A stretch of 5,214 bases of DNA from Fibrobacter sp. (GTDB lineage Bacteria; Fibrobacterota; Fibrobacteria; Fibrobacterales; Fibrobacteraceae). The DNA is taken from positions 1-5,214 of the forward strand of contig JAAYXQ010000106.1 of the NCBI GenBank assembly GCA_012515825.1, given 5' to 3'. Position 1 is the stretch's first letter. Every line of letters starts with the position of its first letter. The notes under the pieces were generated by a model. The model had not been told where the DNA came from and searched no databases. It saw nothing but the letters and a program-made list of their open reading frames with translations. The position numbers and the translations under genes were made by a program. Shown one piece after another: positions 1 through 4,132 of this stretch.

Positions 1-1028
1 GTGCCAATGAGAAAAGTACACATATTTTAAATTACCTTTTTTGGGAATGCACCTTACGGTGTAATCTTAGTTGCTTGCATTGTGGAAGTGATTGTAAAAA
101 AGAAGCCGTTGTTCCAGATATGCCTAAGGCTGATTTTTTTAGGGCATTAGATGATATTACTCCAATTATTACCCCAAATAAGACAATGATTGTACTCACT
201 GGAGGGGAACCTGTTTTACGAAAAGATATTCTTGAAATAGGGCAGGAACTTTATCGTCGTGGATTCCCTTGGGGGGTTGTTTCGAATGGAATGACTCTTA
301 AACCAAAAATAATTGATCTTTTGATTGATGCAGGGCTTAGATCGATTACGATTAGTTTAGATGGTTTAGAATCTTCTCATCAATGGTTAAGAGGGAATAA
401 ATTAAGCTTTAAGAATGCTATTGAAGCCATTACCTATTTGAGAAAATTTGATGATGTTCGATATGATGTCGTCACTTGTGTTAATCAGAAAAATTTTGAT
501 GAGTTAGATTCATTGTATGAATTACTTCTTTCTCTTGGCCTAAAAGAGTGGCGTATTTTTACGGTATTTCCTGTTGGTCGAGCCCAGTTACATTCTGAAT
601 TACAATTACCTCCTAAACAATTTAAGGCTTTATTTGATTTTATAGCACGAATTCGTAAAGAAGGTAAAATCAAGCTGAATTATGGTTGTGAAGGCTTTCT
701 TGGTAATTACGAAGGGCTTGTGAGAGACAATTTCTTCTTTTGTCGAGCAGGGATTAATATTGCTTCTATTTTAGTAGATGGTTCGATTTCTGCGTGCCCT
801 AATTTGCGTAGTCGTTTTATACAAGGCAATATCTATAAAGATAGTTTTAGAGAAGTTTGGGAGTCTCGTTATGGAATTTACAGAAACCGTAGTTGGACAA
901 AAACGGGAATATGTAAGGATTGTGAATATTTTAGTTACTGCGAAGGCAACGGTATGCATCTTCGAAATGAAGAAACAGGCGAATTAATGTTTTGCCATCT
1001 AAAGCGGCTTCTAGAGGCTGAAAAATAA
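1..1028 (+). CDS. Radical SAM/SPASM enzyme, 5'-truncated by the window edge
   Basis: The frame is open from the left edge (first full codon at 3) to TAA at 1026-1028, giving 341 visible residues. The radical SAM cluster motif CxxxCxxC is CNLSCLHC, with cysteine codons at 60, 72 and 81 (visible residues 20, 24, 27). A start at TTG 75 would remove two of these cysteines, so the true start lies left of the window. LTGGEP (residues 65-70) is the SAM-binding GGEP motif. The C-terminus is a SPASM domain that would bind auxiliary Fe-S clusters: C247-x12-G-x4-C265, then C304-x2-C307-x5-C313, and C331. The usual cysteine four residues after C313 is glycine. Such enzymes typically modify a peptide or protein. 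The context FWECTLRCN...CGSDCKK and CEGNGMHLR reminds me of the 'rSAM/lipoprotein system' family (TIGR04133, from memory); the substrate is not visible. No partner gene lies downstream, since the next gene converges on it. Radical SAM/SPASM class is near certain; the subfamily is tentative. Confidence 0.93.
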   Translation, partial: ANEKSTHILNYLFWECTLRCNLSCLHCGSDCKKEAVVPDMPKADFFRALDDITPIITPNKTMIVLTGGEPVLRKDILEIGQELYRRGFPWGVVSNGMTLKPKIIDLLIDAGLRSITISLDGLESSHQWLRGNKLSFKNAIEAITYLRKFDDVRYDVVTCVNQKNFDELDSLYELLLSLGLKEWRIFTVFPVGRAQLHSELQLPPKQFKALFDFIARIRKEGKIKLNYGCEGFLGNYEGLVRDNFFFCRAGINIASILVDGSISACPNLRSRFIQGNIYKDSFREVWESRYGIYRNRSWTKTGICKDCEYFSYCEGNGMHLRNEETGELMFCHLKRLLEAEK

Positions 1029-1063
1029 CTAGAATTCTTCTAGACCATTAGGGGTCGCTAGAA
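1009..1063. repeat. Alternating TTCTAG/CTAGAA inverted repeats at a convergent gene junction
   Basis: TTCTAG occurs at 1009-1014 and 1038-1043, and its complement CTAGAA at 1029-1034 and 1058-1063. The spacing is symmetrical (14, 3, 14 bases between copies) around the abutting stop codons at 1026-1031. Two side-by-side hairpins or one central hairpin could form; the right-hand one can be extended by ACC (1044-1046) pairing with GGT (1053-1055). There is no T tract typical of an intrinsic terminator. All copies overlap codons, and similar CTAG-containing words occur elsewhere in the window, so chance is quite possible. Confidence 0.3.
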
Positions 1064-1715
1064 TGACTTTTGTGGCCATATTGATGAATAATCCATGGCC
1101 AACAATACCTGGAATGGAATCCAAATTTTGAGCAAGTGTTTTAGCGTCTGAAATAGGCCCAAATTTGGCGTCGGCAATTAAATTCCCAGAATCACTAATC
1201 ACTGGGCCATCTTTTCCAGGATTTCCCATACGGACAACACAGGTTCCTCCAAGAGTTTTCACCTTTTCAGTAACTACACCAATAGCACCAGGTAAAATTT
1301 CTAAAGGGACAGCAAACTTTTCGCCTAAGACATTTACCTTTTTCCCACTATCAGCAATGATGATGTAGTTGTTTGTCATGGAGGCGACAATTTTTTCTAG
1401 AAGATGAGCGGCACCACGACCTTTAATTAAGTTTCTCTGGTTATCGATTTCGTCGGCGCCATCGATTACCATATCGAGCTTTGAAACTTCTCCCATTTCT
1501 TTTAATGGAATCTGAAGAGCGCGGCATTGTAGAGTAGTGCTCCAGCTAGTACTTACAGCAGTGATGTTTAGGTTTTCTTCTTTAATGCGTTCACCTAAGC
1601 GATCCACCATATAAGCCGCTGTACTTCCAGTACCTAAACCTACGACCATTCCATCTTGAATAAGATTAGCGGCTTTGATTCCAGCCATTTTTTTTAATTC
1701 ATCCATGTTAGCCAT
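1029..1715 (-). CDS. rpiA: Ribose-5-phosphate isomerase A
   Basis: RpiA interconverts ribose 5-phosphate and ribulose 5-phosphate in the cytosolic non-oxidative pentose phosphate pathway. The 228-residue protein, close to the roughly 220 usual for RpiA, shows the phosphate-binding GLGTGSTAAY (26-35), DGADEID (85-91), and KGRGAAHLLEK (98-108), whose E107 corresponds to the catalytic base of E. coli RpiA (KGGGAALTREK). PGIVGHGLF and ATPNGLEEF close the protein as in the family. The chosen start is ATG at 1715-1713, which overlaps the stop of the upstream FKBP gene as TAATG; a GGAGA lies about 11 bases upstream. A TTG nine bases further upstream would sit only two bases from that GGAGA and is less likely. 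The TAATG junction implies translational coupling and a common mRNA with the FKBP gene. Its TAG stop (1031-1029) directly abuts the TAA of the convergent radical SAM gene. Family assignment is secure. Confidence 0.97.
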   Translation of the reverse strand: MANMDELKKMAGIKAANLIQDGMVVGLGTGSTAAYMVDRLGERIKEENLNITAVSTSWSTTLQCRALQIPLKEMGEVSKLDMVIDGADEIDNQRNLIKGRGAAHLLEKIVASMTNNYIIIADSGKKVNVLGEKFAVPLEILPGAIGVVTEKVKTLGGTCVVRMGNPGKDGPVISDSGNLIADAKFGPISDAKTLAQNLDSIPGIVGHGLFINMATKVILATPNGLEEF

Positions 1716-2317
1716 TAGAACCAATGTCTCCGTTGATCGTTTTTGTCATCCTGTTCTTCTTCGTCAAGACCTTCTTCATCTTCATCTGGAATCCCATTTT
1801 CTAGTTCAGAAAAACTAGGCTCTTCAACACTAATTACATGAACATCAAAAATGAGATCCATGCCAGCAAATGGATGATTACCATCTAAAACGACAGTGTC
1901 TTTTTTAATTTCCTTAATGGTGTAAATCCCTGTTTCTTTTTCAAGAGGATATTCTATTGCATCATAAATTTGTTCTGGGTATTCAGGGATATGAAATTCT
2001 TGAGAATCGTCTTCTTGAAACATTTCAAGTTCGAGCCCTAACCAAAGTTCTCCAATATCAGCCAATTCGTCTTTTGGAACTTCTAAAACAAGATCCTTAT
2101 TGTAGGTTCCATAGCCTTTTTCGTAAGGAACTTTGACAGTGAATTTTTCATCCACATGCCTGTTTAAGAGAGCTTCTTCTAAACCTTGAATAATGTTATC
2201 AAAACCGTGCAAATAGATGAACGGGTGTTTTTCAGGTACTTCTTCTATAATTCTGCCATTATTGTCTTTTAATGTATAAGAAATACTAACTTTTAATTTA
2301 TCTTGCACTATATCCAT
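1715..2317 (-). CDS. SlyD-like FKBP-type peptidyl-prolyl cis-trans isomerase
   Basis: This 200-residue cytosolic protein is predicted to isomerise Xaa-Pro bonds and act as a folding chaperone. SlyD hallmarks are in order: SISYTLKDNNG (11-21), YLHGFDNIIQGLEEAL (35-50), YGTYNKDLVLEVPKDEL (69-85) and VVLDGNHPFAGMDLIFDV (142-159), flanking the insert-in-flap chaperone region. That region is longer than in E. coli SlyD, with an acidic, proline- and tyrosine-containing stretch around 101-130. The His/Cys-rich metal-binding tail of E. coli SlyD is absent. Instead residues 178-191 are almost all Asp/Glu, and the protein ends QRRHWF. The start is ATG 2317-2315, because the sequence from there aligns with the SlyD N-terminus and a good promoter ends 10 bases upstream. 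A GTG at 2344 would lie upstream of that promoter's -10. There is no Shine-Dalgarno. The gene leads rpiA with a 1-base overlap and is divergent from the phosphatase gene. The family is certain; the slyD name is withheld because the tail differs. Confidence 0.93.
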   Translation of the reverse strand: MDIVQDKLKVSISYTLKDNNGRIIEEVPEKHPFIYLHGFDNIIQGLEEALLNRHVDEKFTVKVPYEKGYGTYNKDLVLEVPKDELADIGELWLGLELEMFQEDDSQEFHIPEYPEQIYDAIEYPLEKETGIYTIKEIKKDTVVLDGNHPFAGMDLIFDVHVISVEEPSFSELENGIPDEDEEGLDEEEQDDKNDQRRHWF

Positions 2318-2327
2318 TGTGAGCGAG

Positions 2328-2356
2328 AATATAGAAAACCCCACCCGAATTGTAAA
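2328..2356 (-). promoter_or_regulatory. Sigma70-type promoter for the FKBP-rpiA operon
   Basis: Read on the minus strand, TTTACA (2356-2351) is a 5/6 match to the -35 consensus, followed by exactly 17 bases and TATATT (2333-2328), a 5/6 match to the -10. Only 10 bases (CTCGCTCACA) separate the -10 from the ATG at 2317, so initiation at the usual distance would leave a leader of about 0-4 bases. This agrees with the absence of a Shine-Dalgarno before the FKBP gene. The -35 touches the ribosome-binding site of the divergent phosphatase gene. This is inferred from consensus only. Confidence 0.65.
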
Positions 2357-2361
2357 AGGAG
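2356..2361 (+). promoter_or_regulatory. Ribosome binding site that fixes a TTG start for the phosphatase
   Basis: AAGGAG lies 8 bases upstream of TTG at 2370, an ideal spacing. This selects that TTG over an in-frame TTG at 2364 (2-base spacing) and a GTG at 2319 (no Shine-Dalgarno). The resulting protein begins MKKNILFVCLGN, the normal phosphatase N-terminus. Confidence 0.8.
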
Positions 2362-2369
2362 TTTTGGCT

Positions 2370-2816
2370 TTGAAGAAGAATATACTGTTCGTTTGTTTAG
2401 GTAATATCTGTAGATCTCCTGCGGCAGAAGGGGTTTGTCGTATTTTAGCTCAAAATAGAGCCGATATAGGAAAAATCGATTCCGCTGGTCTTGGGGATTG
2501 GCATATCGGGCAACCTCCTCATCCGACAATGCGTCGAGTGGCTTCTGAAAGAGGGTTTCCTATAGATGATTTAAGAGCACGGCTTGTTACTCTTGATGAT
2601 TTTGAGACTTTTGATTTTATTATTGCCATGGATCAAAATAACTTGAGATCACTTTTAGAGATGAAAGATCGGGTAGGTGGTAAAGCACAGGTCAGGATGC
2701 TTTTAGAAGATAAAAGTTCTGTTCCAGACCCCTATTATGGCACTGAAAAGGCTTTTTACGACACTTTTGACATTATTTATAGGGGTATTGAGTTATTTTT
2801 ACGAGATTTATTGTAA
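2370..2816 (+). CDS. Low-molecular-weight protein tyrosine phosphatase
   Basis: The enzyme hydrolyses phosphotyrosine (or arginine-phosphate in some bacterial relatives) through a cysteinyl-phosphate intermediate in the cytosol. The P-loop C(x)5RS is CLGNICRS at residues 9-16, with nucleophile C9 and R15. SAGLGDWHIGQPPHP (38-52) is the conserved substrate-side loop, and DPYY (120-123) carries the catalytic general acid D120. All catalytic residues are present. The length of 148 residues is typical. The start is TTG 2370, chosen for the AAGGAG 8 bases upstream. It is the first gene of the plus-strand group, 31 bases before the metallophosphoesterase, and is divergent from the FKBP gene. No tyrosine kinase or exopolysaccharide gene, the usual company of Wzb/Ptp-type enzymes, is visible, so the substrate is unknown and arginine phosphatase activity (YwlE-like) cannot be excluded. 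No convincing plus-strand promoter was found in the 52-base gap, so it may lie inside the FKBP 5' coding region. Confidence 0.94.
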   Translation: MKKNILFVCLGNICRSPAAEGVCRILAQNRADIGKIDSAGLGDWHIGQPPHPTMRRVASERGFPIDDLRARLVTLDDFETFDFIIAMDQNNLRSLLEMKDRVGGKAQVRMLLEDKSSVPDPYYGTEKAFYDTFDIIYRGIELFLRDLL

Positions 2817-2836
2817 TAAATGAATTTCGTTTTTTT
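2806..2836 (+). terminator. Possible weak terminator or attenuator after the phosphatase gene
   Basis: ATTTATT (2806-2812) and AATAAAT (2815-2821) form a perfect 7-bp inverted repeat spanning the phosphatase stop codon, followed after 8 bases by seven T residues (2830-2836). The stem is entirely A/T with a 2-base centre, so it would be weak; partial termination at most is inferred. Confidence 0.25.
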
Positions 2837-2841
2837 ATATT
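2811..2841 (+). promoter_or_regulatory. Possible internal promoter for the metallophosphoesterase gene
   Basis: TATATT (2836-2841) is a 5/6 match to the -10 and lies only 6 bases before the ATG at 2848. Initiation at the usual distance would fall on the A of the start codon and give a leaderless mRNA. The -35 candidate TTGTAA (2811-2816) is a 4/6 match with a long 19-base spacer, so it is weak. The absence of any Shine-Dalgarno before this ATG is the main reason to consider it. Confidence 0.25.
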
Positions 2842-2847
2842 CCTCTT

Positions 2848-3579
2848 ATGCTTTATGGAATCTTTTCAGATATTCATTCTAATGAAGCTGCTTTAACTGC
2901 TGTTCTTGCATCAATGCATGATCTGGGAGTGGAACGCCGCATTTGTTTAGGTGATTTAGTTGGTTATGGTGTAGATGCTAATGAATGTGTGTCTTTGACT
3001 AAAGATAATGCAGATGTCTGTCTTATTGGTAATCATGATAGTGTCGCTATTCGTTGGGAATCGTCTGTAGGGTTTAATCCTTATGCCAAAAAAATGATTG
3101 AGTGGACTCAAGACGTTTTAACGGAAGAGTCTGCTTCTTATATTAAATCATTGCCTTATATGTTTGAGGAAAATGATATTTGTTTTGTACATGCATCACC
3201 AATGTCTCCAGCCGATTGGATTTATGTAACAGATCTAGAAGACGCCTTAGATGCTTTTGATCATTTTTCAGGGTCTTTTTGCTTTGTGGGCCATACTCAT
3301 TCTCCAATCATTGTCTCCATGAGAGGTGGTGGAGCTATTCCAAAAGTGATTGAAGAAAGTGCATATAAAATTGAGGGTACAGAACGCTTGTTGGTGAATG
3401 TGGGGAGCGTTGGGCAACCTCGAGATAGAGATCCTAGGGCTTCTTGGTGCTTATTTGACTCCACTCAAAAAAAGGTGAAAATTGTACGTGTGGAGTATGA
3501 TATTGCACAAACGCAAGCTCGAATGAGAGCTTTCTCTGCACCTGATTTTCTTGTGGAGCGACTTGGAGTGGGCCGTTGA
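2848..3579 (+). CDS. Calcineurin-like metallophosphoesterase
   Basis: This 243-residue protein has the full binuclear-metal phosphoesterase signature: DIH (D8, H10), GDLVGYG (35-41, D36), GNHD (61-64, N62 and H63), a metal-binding histidine in FVHASP (H115), and GHTH (148-151). It lacks a signal peptide, so it should act in the cytosol. The layout fits the compact COG0639/YfcE-like branch (a placement from memory), whose members hydrolyse phosphodiesters or phosphomonoesters; the true substrate cannot be read from sequence. NVGSVGQPRDRDPRA (about 190-204) is a conserved C-terminal stretch of this branch. The ATG at 2848 is the natural start because the metal-binding DIH begins at residue 8, yet it is preceded by a pyrimidine-rich TTCCTCTT rather than a Shine-Dalgarno. 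It follows the phosphatase gene by 31 bases and overlaps rlmH by 4 bases, so co-transcription with rlmH is nearly certain. Confidence 0.92.
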   Translation: MLYGIFSDIHSNEAALTAVLASMHDLGVERRICLGDLVGYGVDANECVSLTKDNADVCLIGNHDSVAIRWESSVGFNPYAKKMIEWTQDVLTEESASYIKSLPYMFEENDICFVHASPMSPADWIYVTDLEDALDAFDHFSGSFCFVGHTHSPIIVSMRGGGAIPKVIEESAYKIEGTERLLVNVGSVGQPRDRDPRASWCLFDSTQKKVKIVRVEYDIAQTQARMRAFSAPDFLVERLGVGR

Positions 3580-4034
3580 AGTGGACGCTTTGTGTTTTTG
3601 GTAAGGCGGGCTCTCCATTTGTTGCCGATGAAGTTGCAAAGTACAGTAAAAGACTTCGTTCTTATATTTTTTTTGATATAGTTGAACTCAAAGAATCGAA
3701 GCGAGACGATAAAACGCGCGGTCTTGCTGAAGAAGCCGCTGATTTTGAAAAAAAATTCCCTAAATCCGATTACGCATGGATTATTCTTGCCGAAGAGGGA
3801 AAACTTCTGAATACAGTACAATTAGCCAAGTGGACAGAACAAAAAGCTTCAACTCCTTGTGTGTTTTTAATTGGTTCGGCTTATGGTATTTCGTCTTCCA
3901 TTAAAGAAAAAGCAGATCTACTTTTATCGCTTTCGCCTTTGACTCTCACTCATGATCATGCTCGTGTTATTTTAGCGGAGCAACTGTATCGATGCGAGAT
4001 GGTGCATCGAAATCATCCATACCATCATCAATAA
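3576..4034 (+). CDS. rlmH: 23S rRNA pseudouridine-1915 N3-methyltransferase (RlmH, SPOUT family)
   Basis: RlmH uses S-adenosylmethionine to methylate N3 of pseudouridine 1915 (E. coli numbering) in helix 69 of 23S rRNA, on assembled ribosomes. The 152-residue protein is of family length. LAEEGKLLNTVQLAKW (71-86), the FLIGSAYGI loop (97-105) and the C-terminal block LSLSPLTLTHDHARVILAEQLYR (117-139) ending HPYHHQ match the SPOUT knot and SAM-binding tail. The loop is commonly IGGxxG; here it is IGSAYG, keeping the outer glycines. The start is TTG 3576, overlapping the upstream stop as TTGA (4 bases), with GGAG at 3565-3568, 7 bases before it. This points to translational coupling with the metallophosphoesterase. 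A strong terminator follows 30 bases after the stop. Assignment is secure. Confidence 0.96.
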   Translation: MKWTLCVFGKAGSPFVADEVAKYSKRLRSYIFFDIVELKESKRDDKTRGLAEEAADFEKKFPKSDYAWIILAEEGKLLNTVQLAKWTEQKASTPCVFLIGSAYGISSSIKEKADLLLSLSPLTLTHDHARVILAEQLYRCEMVHRNHPYHHQ

Positions 4035-4041
4035 AAATTGT

Positions 4042-4076
4042 AAATAAAAAACGAGCTTAAAATAAAAAAGCGAGCT
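4042..4076 (+). repeat. Imperfect tandem duplication of the terminator's left arm
   Basis: AAATAAAAAACGAGCT (4042-4057) is repeated 18 bases later as AAATAAAAAAGCGAGCT (4060-4076), differing by one inserted G. The second copy forms the main terminator stem. The first could instead pair as CGAGCTT (4052-4058) with AAGCTCG (4090-4096), so the two copies compete for one right arm. Confidence 0.75.
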
Positions 4077-4101
4077 AAGGTGTTTTCCAAAGCTCGCTTT
4101 T
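4064..4101. terminator. Bidirectional intrinsic terminator between rlmH and leuB
   Basis: AAAAGCGAGCT (4066-4076) and AGCTCGCTTTT (4091-4101) are perfectly complementary over 11 bp, with a 14-base loop (4077-4090). On the plus strand the stem ends in TTTT, with a further T tract at 4110-4116. On the minus strand it runs into TTTTTTATTTT. It therefore can end both the plus-strand rlmH transcript and the minus-strand leuB transcript. It sits within the 98-base gap, which holds no gene. Confidence 0.85.
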
Positions 4102-4132
4102 CATCAATATTTTTTTGAAAGAATTTTAATTC

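Noticed and set aside
485..987. Small open frames on both strands inside the radical SAM gene (minus 485-673 and 771-959, plus 778-987)
   Set aside because: They lie wholly within a well-supported gene, show no family motif, and have composition expected of out-of-frame readings.
2319..2369. N-terminal extension of the phosphatase from GTG 2319
   Set aside because: It would add 17 non-conserved residues before the normal MKKNILFVCLGN start, has no Shine-Dalgarno, and ignores AAGGAG positioned 8 bases before TTG 2370.
2308..2529. Minus-strand 73-residue frame across the phosphatase gene and the divergent region
   Set aside because: It overlaps the conserved phosphatase P-loop coding region and the FKBP promoter, and its translation shows no recognisable domain.
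3451..3821. Minus-strand frames opposite the metallophosphoesterase/rlmH junction, including one of 118 residues
   Set aside because: They are antisense to conserved coding sequence. The predicted protein has no motif, and the overlapping rlmH is unmistakable.
4004..4031. Histidine-rich end of RlmH (HRNHPYHHQ) as an unusual metal-binding tail
   Set aside because: A HPYH-type ending is normal for RlmH, so nothing special is implied.
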